In this document: in pieces, positions 22,579 through 35,804 of the stretch
Layout of the letters: each line of letters starts with the position of its first letter
Numbering within the stretch: position 1 is the first letter of the stretch
NCBI GenBank assembly: GCA_012295275.1
Contig: CM022673.1
Location: 7,835,311 to 7,882,810 of the forward strand
Source: Chrysomallon squamiferum
Lineage: Eukaryota; Mollusca; Gastropoda; Neomphalida; Peltospiridae
Length of the DNA: 47,500 nucleotides
Direction: 5' to 3'
The notes under the pieces: generated by a model
Told to the model about the DNA's origin: nothing
Databases searched by the model: none
What the model saw: the letters and a program-made list of their open reading frames with translations, nothing else
Translations under genes and position numbers: made by a program

Positions 22579-22649
22579 AAAAAGGACAGCCGTGGAGGCA
22601 GACTTCAGGATGCAAGACACTGTGAATCTGGCAGGAAGCCAGAGACTCA
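22579..22649 (-). other. Candidate 71-nt stop-containing cassette exon
   Basis: A pyrimidine-rich acceptor, TGCTGCCTGTTATCAG|TG, and a donor, CTTTTT|GTGAGT, bracket 71 nt of non-repetitive sequence. Entering in phase 0 from the exon at 23262 gives TGA at once. Inclusion would therefore end the protein at ..SLHSKE, before the second 14-3-3 site and the catalytic domain. The call rests on splice signals and sequence complexity only. Confidence 0.3.
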
Positions 22650-22774
22650 CTGATAACAGGCAGCAGAAATGTAGCTAAAACTCACTTTCTTTACTTTAGG
22701 GTCTCAGGATAGTGGGTGTGGTTGATATTTTTACAATACATTTTTTTTTTCTTCTTTTTTTTCTAGAATGATAT

Positions 22775-22817
<43 letters not shown>

Positions 22818-23261
22818 GGTTTTCTTTAAATTTTCAAATGAAGGAAAGAAAGAAAGAAAGAAAGATAAAAAAAAGCTCCAGAACTGAGGATGAATTTTTT
22901 CTTTCATTTTAAAATGTTGTTGTTTGTTACATCCTGAATTAAATATACCAGAAAAGAATGCAGTTTATTTTATTTGTTTGTTTATTTGTTTCAACGTTTT
23001 TACTTTTCTTTTTCCATCCTTAATTTACCCTTAAACTGTTTTTATTTTCTAATAAAACAGACATTAAATTACATCAAAGGCAGATATTTTTTTGCTAGAT
23101 GTCTCAATACTTTCCAAGTAATGCATCATGCCAAGATAAGCATCCTGTATCTATCACAGACATTTTATAAAAGTCACAGTTATTTTGTCTATTTATAAAT
23201 CTAAATTTAAACTGATGCTCTGAAAAAAGAGGGGGAAAAATAAATGTAAAATAATACTCAC

Positions 23262-23371
23262 TTCCTTTGAGTGCAGAGAAGTCAAACTGCCATTTGGAAG
23301 AGTGCCATGAACACTGCTCTGTGGTGAGTTGGGGCCTGAGTCTGGGTTACTACTACACACACCCGTCTCAA
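23262..23371 (-). CDS. HDAC4: HDAC4-like coding exon 7
   Basis: Acceptor TTTAATTTTAG|TTGAG, donor AAGGAA|GTGAGT, 110 nt. It encodes [I]ETGVCSSNPDSGPNSPQS and ends SLHSKE. The CSSxPxSGPxSP core matches vertebrate HDAC4 (CSSAPGSGPSSP). It ends in phase 0. It is Ser/Pro-rich and probably disordered. Confidence 0.93.
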
Positions 23372-23462
23372 CTAAAATTAAACAACACCTCAGATTAATT
23401 CACTGGTTTTAACAATGAATATCTTTTTGTTCAGTAAATACATAAAAAAAAAATAAAATAAA

Positions 23463-23504
<42 letters not shown>

Positions 23505-25087
23505 TAATATTTGTGTATTATTATTATTGTTATTATTATTACTTTGGTGTAGTTCAGTAATGTCATCATAATATAATTTTTTTTAAATATTTTGCAGAAC
23601 TTACTTATAGTTTGCATTTGTGTGTACAAATAAATGTGCATATATGTATGTATACATGTATGTATATGTGTTTGTTGTTTTTTAAAAAACATATATATTA
23701 TTCTTTCTTTTTTTCAGTGAAGCCCTAGTATAAACAACCTATTATTAAATGAACTAACTGTAGTATTTAAAAAAAATATATATATAAAATAATAAACTGA
23801 AAAAAGGGTTTACTTTTGAAACAGTTTAACAGTTTAAAAAATGGATCTATTTTTATTCTAACATTATCATTATTTTTTAAAATAAAAATAGAAAATCTGT
23901 AGGACTTTAATTTAGTAAAATAAGCCAAAACATAATCCTGAAATGAATTTTGTTTATATTTTACTTTGTAAAATAAATTTATTAAGAATACCACAAAACA
24001 AGTAGATCAATACATTTTTACTTTAAATTTCTTAACATAAAAATAAATCTTAATAAAGTAAACAGCACTGCAGAATATTAAGAAAAAAAAACAACAAAAA
24101 AACCAATTAGACGTGAATGGGATTTAAGTAAATTTTGTTTTTTTAACTATAAAAAAAAATCAGATTAAATTAAATTAAATATTTTTCTCTTTGATTCTGT
24201 TAGTTAGTATTAGAAGTCCATGCAGTATAAAACGAGCACACTCAAAATGTCTGATGCACAACTGTTAGATCAATTCAATGTTTATTTATTCGTTTAACAA
24301 ACCATGCAGTTACAATGTCCATACAGAGAAAGTTTTTTGTTTTTTTTACATGAAATAAATTAGTTTTTTAAACATTTAAATTAAATTTTGTTAATACATT
24401 CAAAAAAGACATTATACTTTCAAATATTTATAAAAATATATGAAAATGTAAACATAAAAAATTATAAATAGACAAATAAATAAATTTTTAAAATATACAA
24501 TTTACATATGTATGCTTTTTGTAAATGTTTGAAAATATAAGTAAAACAAGAAAAAAAAGTATATTTTAGTAATTTTTAGTAAAATAAATTTTATAATTAT
24601 TATTATATAAATACACATATTTTTTAATAAGGTTTCATATTTTTTTACCCTAAAGAATATATATCTTATTAAAACAAAAAAACGCCAAAGAAAAGAAATT
24701 TTTGAAAAAATAAATATATTTAATCAATTAAAAATAAAAAATAAAAAATGAATAATATTAAAAGAACCACAATAGATTTTAAAATAAATGAAACTCAACA
24801 ATATTTAATACCAGTTTTGAAACAATAATTTCTAAAATGGCATTAAGCATTTCATTATTTATGTTAATGTAAAATATGTAATCAGAGTTACTTCCCTTGA
24901 TACATAATTACCTATTTATATATATAATCCACACACATAAATTATTTTTTTTTTTTTTGAAAAGCCAAAAACTAAAAATTTTTAAAAAAAAAAATAATAT
25001 AATAATAATAATAATTACTACAATCACTGTATTTCCTGTTTTAACGTAGAAATTATGTTTCAAAAATCTCTAAGACGGAAACGAAAA

Positions 25088-25121
<34 letters not shown>

Positions 25122-25215
25122 TAATGTAAAACGTCTCTCAAAAATCTGAACAGAAATGAAAACAGAAGGAAAGGTAACTCTCGAGTACACCAAAAGGGAA
25201 CGTAAGGGTACATAC
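23372..25215 (-). other. 1.8-kb intron
   Basis: Strongly AT-rich, with an (AAT)n array at 23461-23525 and many poly-A/T runs. No exon or clear regulatory motif is seen. Confidence 0.8.
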
Positions 25216-25356
25216 TTGACAGTTGGTTTTTGCGTTTGTGAAGCAGGAGGCCCTTATCTCTGCGCCGCACTAGCGGGCTGTGAGTTAAGATAGTGCGTCG
25301 AGTCTCCAGCTTCTGTTTTAGCGCGGAGCGTACTTTAAGTATATTTGGCTCAGAGG
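25216..25356 (-). CDS. HDAC4: HDAC4-like coding exon 6: first 14-3-3 site and NLS
   Basis: Acceptor TTGTTTTCAG|CCTCT, donor TGTCAA|GTATGT, 141 nt. It encodes [A]SEPNILKVRSALKQKLE and then a very basic run with SPLVRRRDKG and LLLHKRKNQ. It matches human HDAC4 around Ser246 (RKTASEPN) and the following nuclear localisation signal. In the family, phosphorylation of this serine by CaMK, PKD or SIK kinases recruits 14-3-3 and drives nuclear exit. The exon is notably GC-rich. Confidence 0.95.
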
Positions 25357-25477
25357 CTGAAAACAAGACGTGTAGCATTCGTGTCAGTAAGGCAGTCTCT
25401 GACCCACAACACCCGATTTACCAACTCACACATACACACATTGAAAAAAAAAAAAATTAAAAATTTAAAATTTAAAA

Positions 25478-25528
<51 letters not shown>

Positions 25529-27552
25529 TAAAATGAGAAGTCAAAGTAAAAAGACAACACAGTTTACCTTACCTGTTGTGAAATGTATTTTAACGTGGTG
25601 ACCTTTCTTGTTTAAATTATTTACGAAATGTGTATTTTAAATCATTTTAAATATTCAGAACTGTTTCTTGCTGTTTAAGTCACTCGTTTTAAAATTTATA
25701 ATGTACAAGTGCTACAATTTAATTATATACGTAATATTTACTATCATTCTTTACCAATCCTACTACCTGTGGCTCACAGATTCTGTTTTGCCACACAAAA
25801 TCATTGAAAACAGACATTAAAGATGAAAAACTGACTTCTTGGAAAGAAGAGACAAGGATTTTGAGAAAAGAACCACCATTCACCACTGATCAAGTAATGA
25901 AAAGGAATCAAAGACTTGTTAAACGGAAAGTCGTTACTTTATAAATTAAAAAAACCTACAACTTGCAACATCCAAATCAGATACAAGGGGAAACAATGAC
26001 ACCAACAAGAAGCTGAAAAAATCCAAAGGAGTAAAAATACACCATGTCATTATTAACTTGTGATAAAACCAGAAAAACAGTAAAAACTGAAGAAAAAAAA
26101 AAATGAAGAAAAAATGATAATAACATAAGTGTACTAGCAGACACAAGGAAAACATCATCTGCCTAACATCACAACTAAATATAAAAGGAATAAAAAAAGA
26201 AATAACTACAAGAAAAGAAACACCAATTTTATTCCACACACTATCCACATCTTTAAAAACAAAACCTCCCGCAATAAACAGTACAAAATGCTAATAAAAA
26301 CAACTCTCTGCAAAAAAATGAAAATATCACAGACATTCTTAAAAACCTTGCTTTTGATCTTCATTTCTTCTTATTTTTTCTTTACGATTATAGAAAAAAA
26401 AAAAAAAAAAAAAAGATAAAAAAAACAACAACAACCTTGTGAAATTCTGTCAAAACAGAAAGCAATATCAAAGCAATATGTAATGACAATTTTTCCCATC
26501 CGCAGCTATTAATTACACTGAAAACCAAAAGCAAAGAAAAGTGCCAAGCCCAAAATAGCAGGCTTGTTTGAGGAGGCTATTTTCTGCAACAGCCTAATAG
26601 GATGGATAGAAATTGCCACATAAATGGATTTGTACCGGACTATTTTCAGATTTCACATTAACCAAAGTCACGCGTCCATCATTTCAGCAGTAGCATAATG
26701 CTTAATGATTAGTGAGGAAGAAGAAGAAGAAGAAGAAGAAGAAGAAAGAAAAAAAAAAAAAAGATTCAAAAGCTTCTTTTGCAGGTTGTGTTGCTGTGGA
26801 TTCGAAATTATTCCCAGCAGCAACTTTGTTCTTGGATAGTATCCAGTAGGAACAAAATAAAATTGGATGAAACATAATATGACTGCTGAATGAACAAATC
26901 CAAAATGTTTTGGACCATTTCCAAAAGGAAAAAGTTATTTTCTTTTTTTAAACAAATAAGTAACAGAATAAGAAAGAAAAATAACTCTTTTATTTTTAAA
27001 TATAGTAACAGAGCCAAATAAATCTTTTTAATGATTATGGACGGTAATCTCAATAAATGATTACAAAAATAATAATAAACTCTAATAACGAACCTTCTGG
27101 AAACACTACTTTTAAAACTGAAATAAATTTCAAGAAAATAACCTAGCAGATTTAAATAGAGACAGAACATGGTAATAATAACTCTACATTCCATTCAGCT
27201 GGAAGGAATAAATACAACAACAAGAACAACAACAAAAAACAAAAACAAAAGAAATTTATAAATAGATAAAACAACCTCCACTCTGGTAAAGAAAGCAAAT
27301 AAACATATCAGAACAGACAGACACACAGACAGAGGAAGAAGCAGATGTAGACATATTAATTATATACAAACTGCGTAAGAATTTAGAGAAATAAATAAAT
27401 AAATAAAATTAACTATAAAAATGTGCACGATATCACATAATCTCACTTCTATTGAAAAATCATTGCTTTATGTTTAAAAGTAAATAAATAAATAAATAAA
27501 ATGAAATGAAATAATAATAACAACAACAATAATAATAATAATAATAAAATAA

Positions 27553-27604
<52 letters not shown>

Positions 27605-29043
27605 GATATTTACAAATAGAACAAACTCTAAAGATGCCTCATCTCTATGAGGTAACTGAAATGTGTAATCTTTGAAATAACCGCCAAAGTTACAATCTTA
27701 GAGACAGATGGAAACAAGGACGTACAAAAGGACAAACAGATCTGATATGAATCCATAGGGCAATGAAACATAAAGAGAAACACTTCTGCACAAAACGTAA
27801 GGACATAAGTCCTTAAACCATTCATTGAAACAGAAATAATAACAATAATATGAATTCCACTTGGAGATAATGTAAATTTCTCTCACAGTAAAAAAATTAT
27901 CAAATTTTACAATCATGTGATTATTAAAATTATGAAAAAAGTAATTAGTAAGAGAGAGAAAATATTTAGAGTTATCATTTAGAAATAGTCAATAATTTGT
28001 GACATACTGATAAAAAAAAAAAAAAATAAAAAATGTTAAAGACTATACAGTTATTATTAACTGTATGTTATTATTGTATTTAAATATTTTCACTTTGGAT
28101 GTGTAAAGAGGATTAGATTAAACAAAATCACAATTCTAATATTGATAAAATTCACATTCATTTTGTTATATAGATAAATAAATTCAAAATGTTCACTATA
28201 ATCAAGGTCCCACAAAAAACTAAAATAAATGTAAAAAAAAAATAAATAAACAAATGTAAAAGCAGAAATAAACCATAGAAAAGTGATTTCCAACACAAGT
28301 GACAGAAAGCAGTGAAAATAATACAAACTAGAACAACATACTCGTTTTTACTTAACACGTAAAATACAGACTTGGTAAGTGCTAATTTACGTAATTAATT
28401 TATGAATGAATATTTATTGAAACACACTTTTATTTTGATGTTTAAAAGGGTGAAATGAGAGAAGAAATATCTGTTTCCACTCTGCACTTTACTTATATCC
28501 AGTTCAAACACGGGCTCTGACACACAGGAAAAATATTAACATTTTCTTCAATAGCCCTGGAGTAATCTTGCAATCAGTTATGATTTTTAATTACTTTATT
28601 ATTATCTTCTTTTTTCTTCTTCTTCTTTTCATTTTATTTTATTCTTTTTTTTAAATAGGAAATCTGTTATTTAATTTTTTATTTAGAATAAATATGAATA
28701 TGCTTTTGTGCTGTAATAATAATAATAATATTTTTATTTTAATTCTATATATAACATATATATATATAAAATAATAATAAAAAAAAAAATTTGAATTTTA
28801 AAATCAAAATGCTCATAATAGACATACTCCAGAAGTTAATAATAACCAAAAATGTGCAAAAAAAAAGAAAAAAAAAAAAGAAACAAGCATGCCAAATTAC
28901 AAAACTTCACACTGAAAACAAATTAATAAAATAAAACAAAATTATCACTACCTACAAAGATCACAGATTGATACAAAATCCACTTTTAACATGCATGCTG
29001 CCATCTACAACAACAACAACAACAACAACTGCACAGCACATAC
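25357..29043 (-). other. 3.7-kb intron
   Basis: Mostly AT-rich sequence with (AAT)n and (AAAT)n arrays (27475-27601) and an (AAG)n tract near 26720. One non-repetitive block at about 26460-26715 stands out and is discussed in the findings. No exon is recognised. Confidence 0.75.
27475..27601. repeat. (AAAT)n and (AAT)n arrays
   Basis: Two neighbouring arrays separated by about 20 bp of related sequence. Confidence 0.9.
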
Positions 29044-29156
29044 CTGTTTTTCTCAGAGGAAAGTCATCGTCATATTTGCCAAGAATGGCATGGGGGTAAG
29101 GAGGAGACATGTTTGCAGGGGGAGAACTCTGATCCAACGAGCCTTGGTTTGGTCCC
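29044..29156 (-). CDS. HDAC4: HDAC4-like coding exon 5
   Basis: Acceptor GTATTTCAG|GGGACC, donor AAAACAG|GTATGT, 113 nt. It encodes GPNQGSLDQSSPPANMS and ends DDDFPLRKT. SLDQSSPP and DDFPLRKT are near-identical to human HDAC4. The LRKT end is the kinase recognition half of the first 14-3-3 site. The acceptor serine lies in the next exon. Confidence 0.95.
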
Positions 29157-29540
29157 CTGAAATACAACATTTTATTTTCAACTCCATGATTTGTTTATTT
29201 ATTTGCTCTTTTTTTCTTCTTTTGATTCAAATATGTAGCTTAAAACACAACTTTGCTGACAAGAACTTCTGCCCTAATAAATACAGCAAGCTTCTACCCC
29301 ATTGTTTTATTTGGATCGTGTGACTAATCTTTAATAATAATAAAGCATAACAATATGAGAATGGAAAATATTCTGATTTATTATTATTATTTTTTTTTTT
29401 GATAACATACTATTTATAATGCACACACACACAAACACACAAACACATGACAACAACAACATACACATATACTTGTAAACTTTTTAAATTCTTTTTCTTT
29501 GAAATAAAGTATGCTTTCAATGTGACAGGACAGTACATAC
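29157..29540 (-). other. Intron, 384 bp
   Basis: AT-rich, with a short (CA)n-like tract near 29420-29450. Nothing else is seen. Confidence 0.8.
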
Positions 29541-29658
29541 CATGGGTGTCTGAACTGTGGTGGAGATCCAGTTAACTCTTTGACGGCTTGTTCCCTCTGT
29601 TTCTTGCTCAGTATGAACTCATGGACTTTCTGTTTCACCTCGTTTGATGCAATTGCAC
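29541..29658 (-). CDS. HDAC4: HDAC4-like coding exon 4: MEF2-binding helix
   Basis: Acceptor TTTTTGCAG|GTGCA, donor CCATG|GTATGT, 118 nt. It encodes [S]AIASNEVKQKVHEFILS and on to QFRHPW. The VKQKVHEFILSKK core matches the amphipathic helix by which class IIa HDACs bind MEF2 (human HDAC4 VKMKLQEFVLNKK). This supports a conserved MEF2 co-repressor role. Confidence 0.94.
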
Positions 29659-29905
29659 CTGCAAAAATACCACAGTTGTGTTAAAGATGCATCTGTGTAA
29701 ATAACTTGTAAAACTCTACATCAGCACAGGTAAAAATAAAACTGACATTTCACTGCAGCTTGGTCTCATGTGATAAGTACTAACTTTAAAAATATACCAA
29801 TAAAACAATAAAGCAAAAAGCAAAAAGCAAAAAAGTAAAATAAAAAATAAAACTCCTTGGTTTATCCTCAAATGCTATTCAAATTAAATTTAAAAAAAAT
29901 ATATC

Positions 29906-29948
<43 letters not shown>

Positions 29949-30240
29949 TTAATATTTTTATATAAAATAACAAGCCAGTACAAAATTTTGAATGTCTGCA
30001 TCAAATTTGGGTCAAAGCATAGAAACCTTTGGCCCAGTTTCTGGTTACAGACAGCAAAATGAATCAAGAACACAATCTGATTATTATTATTTTTAATTAT
30101 TTTTAATACATCCTATCCTAACCACTCTAATGTTAGTTATCTTTACACTGAATATTGAAATTATCAAAATTCACACACACATGGTGTAGAGAGAGAGACT
30201 GAATCGAGAAAATAATCTGATAAAAAAACAAAAAACTCAC
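29659..30240 (-). other. Intron, 582 bp
   Basis: AT-rich, with an (AAT)n array at 29911-29947. No other feature is seen. Confidence 0.8.
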
Positions 30241-30355
30241 TTTCATCTTGCTTCTTCTTGTTTTTTATCTGCTGTAGTCGCTCTTTCTCCATGAGTTCCT
30301 TCTCCAGGCGCTGTTGTTGCTCCAGCTTCTGCTGCTGCTGCTGCTCAAAGTAACC
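30241..30355 (-). CDS. HDAC4: HDAC4-like coding exon 3: coiled coil continuation
   Basis: Acceptor CATGTCAG|GGTTAC, donor GATGAAA|GTGAGT, 115 nt. It encodes GYFEQQQQQKLEQQQ and on to LQQIKNKKKQDES, aligning with the human HDAC4 stretch that ends LQQLKNKEKGKES. It is shorter than the vertebrate helix in this part. The CAG run codes five glutamines in a row, so this polyglutamine may vary in length. Confidence 0.92.
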
Positions 30356-31156
30356 CTGACATGACAGTTACATGCATAAAAGTAGACAGCCTTGATCCAA
30401 ATGATCAAGCTTCTAAAATAATCTAAATTACCTTAGGCTATCTAATGGTAAGAATCTTTAATTACTTTTTTTTTTACCTTCAGATATTGTTATTATTCAG
30501 TTACATGCTAGTTAATTTACTTCAAAAAGTGAAAATGTGTAAACACCTTTATTTTTTAAATGAGATATTTGTGTACCATTTTATATACTAATCATTTATG
30601 TTATAAATGAATAAGAGATAATCAGAGTTTAAACATAATGCATATTTATCTTAAACTGTCTTCTTAAATATTAACTGTTAAAAATAAAATAAATTAGTAT
30701 GAAATCTTTGTTAAGATTGACAGAAAGGTTTCAAAATTACAGTGCAAACAGAAAAACATATTTAGAAAAATTGTACATGCTATATAAAAACACACACACA
30801 CACACACACACAAACACATAGACAAAAATAAAAATCCAACATGAAATCTTTTTCATGATTACCTTAGTCTTATCTCTGTACTGTTATAAATTAAGGAATC
30901 CCGACTGGATTGGAAAATAACTGAATAAAATCAGTGGAGTTCAAAATACAGTCATGTGTTTAAGGGATGCATTGTATTGTTCTGTTTGTGTTTGATAGGA
31001 ATTAGCTGTATTGTTTATCTTTAGAAGGGATAGCATATAACAATGCTTTTGGTAGCATTTTATTTATAATTTTGCTAACTAAAATCTATTTGAACATTAA
31101 CTCATACTCTGCTAACAACTAAGCTTTGTCTTGTTCTGTGTGCATACATGCTGAAA

Positions 31157-31385
31157 GTAGCAATTTCATTTACTAAAATATACATACATATATATATGCA
31201 TGTATGTATGTATGTATGTATGGTTGTATATATGTGTGTGTGTGTGTGTGTGTGTAGCAATTTCATTTACTAAAATATTCGTACTTACATAAATGTATGT
31301 ATGTATGTATGTGTGTGTGTGTGTGTGTAGCAATTTCCTTTACTAAAACACACACACACACACACACACACACATCCACACACAC
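31157..31385. repeat. Three-copy tandem of GTAGCAATTTCATTTACTAA
   Basis: Copies start at 31157, 31254 and 31327. Each is followed by GTAT and GT arrays of differing length, and the last by a (CA)n array. Confidence 0.85.
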
Positions 31386-32631
31386 AACAGGTCAGCTTTT
31401 AAAAGATCTAAATTTCGAATTGGAACTGATATCAGTTTTATATATAACCAATAGCATCTATCAAAATAGACAAGGTTTAAAACTCCAATGTCGGATGTTG
31501 ACATGAAACTATGACAAGACTCAGTCAGGAATAGAAAAAGTCTGTGATAACTTGAGATTTTATTAGAAATTATATTTACATATTATGATTATGAAATTGC
31601 AAAACACAAAAAAAAAAGAAAAGAAAGAAAGAAAGAAAGGAAAAAACCCAAATAATCCTAACTGTATTCTCAAATAGTCAATATTTAACAAAAACATTCT
31701 TGGATATTGTGGTAGACAACTCAAAAGATAAAACTAGTTTAACCATGAAGAAAGCAAATGGATGTTATTTATGATAGAAATGTAAGTTTCTGAAACAAAT
31801 CTAAAACAAAGCCAAATATTTAATCTTTCTTCAACAAGCACTTTTCTTTTTTCAATTCTTCTATTTTTTTTTTTTCATTTTTCTTGTTCTCTCTTTCCTT
31901 TTTTTTTTTTTTTTTTTTGTTGAAATGAAACAGATACAATTAGAAAATGACAAATGAGAAAAACCAGTTTTAACCACGATGTCTACAGAAGGCTTTAAAC
32001 AGGTACAAAATAATTTTGAAAACAAATAAATTTACAAAATCCATTTTCAGACTCACGAAACATGTAAAAAGAATCAAGAAGAATGAATGATAATATTTTC
32101 TTTTACCTTTATCATCTCCGGTGTATTCAGATTTCAAACATGTACGAACTGTGTGTGATCATGTACATTGCTGATATTTATAATAGTGTTTTAATTTTAG
32201 AAAAGGTGAGAAACAGGTGTTCATTATCATTAAGCAACTGAACTTATTACCATGGCAACAACACCTCTGATATATGACAAAAATCTTGATTTGCCCGTCC
32301 ATTTATCTTCATTACTTTTCTTTTGAAATATTTGTAACTTTAAAATTATTATTAAAATAGAACACAAATGTTTCGTAACCATTGTGTGACTGTGCGTGCT
32401 GTTATTCAGATACCTATTACCAATCTACCTATATTTACTTTAAAAATAGCATGTCCTTTAATCAGTATAAATAATGACAAAAGATACGGTAAGTAAATAC
32501 ATTTTGATATTTTCAATCAGTACGTTAATGTACTGAAATTATATAGCTTTTCAGAATAGAACTATTTTTGCTTTGAAAAACTAGTTGTTTTTTTATGTAT
32601 TTATCTACTTAACAATATATCTCCGTTTGTT

Positions 32632-32887
<256 letters not shown>

Positions 32888-33096
32888 TGTGTGTGTTTGT
32901 GTTTATGTGTTGGTAGGTGGGTGATTTAGTTTGTCATTTCTAGATTGTTACTCAAGGTTTAATTATTATAAATAATTCAGTGCAGATGTAATACAAATGG
33001 TCAACAGATATTTTCAGGCAATTATAGATTTTTTTTTAAATCTCTTGTCTATCATGTTAATAAAATGTGTTCGGCATAATAATATTTCATCTTTCA

Positions 33097-33146
<50 letters not shown>
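33097..33146. repeat. (AAAT)n microsatellite
   Basis: About 12 perfect units. Confidence 0.95.
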
Positions 33147-33147
<1 letters not shown>

Positions 33148-33819
33148 GTACTATAAATACTATTCCATATAATATCTTAATTTTAACATCTATTTTGGTT
33201 TGAAAGAAATTTTTAATTTTTTTTTTAGCTACAATACTATTTATTTATATATATATATATATAAAAAATCTATTGTTGCCACACTCTTTCTGTACTGAAT
33301 ATGTAAAACGGGTGATTGTAAATTTTTAACCAAACTTTACACTTTTACAACTGGGAGAAATATCAGCAGTGTAAAAAGCAGGACTCATAACGCTGTGCAA
33401 ATATTTACTTATATCGACTCCATAAAAACAAGCAGTGGTTTCTTTTGTTGCTTTCCGAAATTAATTCCATATTACAAATGGCTTCCTTGTAAACTTCTAA
33501 TTACATGCACAGTGTCTTGTCATTATTACAGCTGTGAAATGCACTGCTAAATCAATGCGGTGTGCGGAGGGCCAAGATTCCCTGGCTAATGAAAGGTAAT
33601 TAATTTCACACAGGCCATGTGTCTTGTTGCACAGATACAAATCAAGACAGAATGGCAAGCAGTACATGCATGCAGACATTTTCTTGACATTTTCATATAT
33701 TAAACACGCTGGCTGTATTTTTTTTTATTTTTTATTTTTTTTTTTTCTGTTCCTTGTACTGCATGTGAAGAAATGCAAAAAGTTCCCAAGCTGTGGTTTA
33801 TGTTTTTATAATTTTTTGA

Positions 33820-33852
<33 letters not shown>

Positions 33853-34031
33853 GTTATTGTTTATTATTATTATTTTTTTTTTTTTAACATGTTAATGTCA
33901 TTATAAATTGTTTTAAGCATTTCTCAGCAGTTTAAAAAACAAGAAGAAACAGAAAAAGACATAACTTTCATGTTTCACGTTTACTACAATGAAATAGCTG
34001 CAAGTCTGTTCAGGTTAGAGTACAGTTTCTT

Positions 34032-34034
34032 TAA

Positions 34035-34065
<31 letters not shown>

Positions 34066-34090
34066 ATAGATAAATAAATAAATAAATAAA
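34032..34090. repeat. (AAAT)n microsatellite
   Basis: About 14 units with one AGAT interruption. Confidence 0.95.
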
Positions 34091-35804
34091 CGGTACCCAC
34101 CAAAAAACACATTTAATCAAATATATGAGTTGAAATTATTAAGTTACATTATATTCTTCTGGTATACCATCAGAATTATTTACATGTCCAGTTTTACACA
34201 CACGTACACATTATGTTCAGACACTCAGACATCAACAGTCAAAGATGAATACACAATTATATACTGCAGTCACATTTAAACAAAAAAATACACACAAATA
34301 CACACTTGCACACAGAAAACATCTTCACACACATACAAAACACATATAAACATTATTATACACACAACACATATATCATCTTCTGACACACACATACACA
34401 CACACACACTAAGGTACTTAAAACATTTACATATACAGGTAGAGAGCCACACACAGACAAATGTACACACAACTAAACACATACCACATTACATGCTACT
34501 ATTAACGTCATGCCCAAATTAATTAAGCACACATGAAATATCATTAACTAATAATAAATACAACAGTTCAACCATCAGTGGTCATCCTTTCACTCTACTG
34601 GACTCAGGTGCTGACCAGTGTGAAGGGGAAAATGACCAATTGTGTTTAGGTTCCGATGGAAGCTAACAGAGGACAGAAGTTACTAATTGTTTCCTATTGT
34701 TTAAAGTAAGCTAACTGTGAGGAAGACATTTTCATAGCACATGGATGAGTTTTGTGTAGACAGAAATAAAATAAAATTCAGTTCCAGCGCTTAAATCAAT
34801 TTAATAACCCATAATTATGAGAGGGGGAAAAGATTGTTTTTTTTTTTTTTTTTTTTTTTTTTGCAGACATGATATTTTGTGATAAAAAGGCTTTAAAAGA
34901 TTATATAGTTTATTATTACTTTATTTTTCTTCTTTTTTATTTTAAATTCTTTTATTTTATATAATTGTTATTTGTTAAGGAATTGGTTCCAGAAAGAGCA
35001 AATTTTTGCAAACAAAATACTGTCAAAAAAACCACAAATATTATTTTATTTATTTGTTTATTTTTATTTTTATTTTTTTTAAAGTAATTTTTATTTATTA
35101 GTGATTGGTTAAAGAAAGAGAGCAGAAAAACAATCAACATTTTTAAATGTTATTTTAAAAATTGTTATTTTACTTATGCATTCTAAATATGTCATATTAA
35201 ACGTGAAACAACAGTGATAACAACATAAAACAAACAAACAAACAAACAAACAAAACAACACCCCAAACAACACATACAAAAATAATATTTAAACATGAAA
35301 AATACTGAAAGCAAACAACTGATTTTTAAATTTTAATTTGTAATTTATATATATTATACACACACACACACACACACTCACAAATTAATTATTATTATTA
35401 TTTTAATATTTATTTCTATTAATTCATTATTATTATTTATTAAAAATTTGCAGTACATTTTGTACATAACATCTACAGAATTTGTTATAACTGATATTAT
35501 TCCTTTTATTTATATATATATATATATACACATACTTTAATCTAACATCATTTTTAAAATGTAAATATACCTGGCAAAAATACAAAAAAATTTACTCAGA
35601 AGTGATTCTACCTAACTAACAATTACATAAACAAAACAACATGCTTTTTTTTATTATACGCATAAACAGCCAATTAATATTTTTTACCTAAGGACAGGTA
35701 AAGTATTAATAATGGAGCAGGTGAAAAGAAAAGGTTTGAGAATCACAGTTAGCACACACTGACATGCAGCATACAGAAGATATACTGATACCTACAATAT
35801 GTAC

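Larger units (their letters stand above)
20389..23261 (-). other. 2.9-kb intron
   Basis: Contains a purine-rich tract at 21657-21785, poly-A/T runs, and a non-repetitive block at 22380-22720 with a candidate 71-nt exon. The remainder is AT-rich without recognisable features. Confidence 0.75.

Noticed and set aside
31157-31385. Repeat-spacer pattern resembling a CRISPR array
   Set aside because: Only three copies, uneven spacing, and spacers that are microsatellites in an animal intron.
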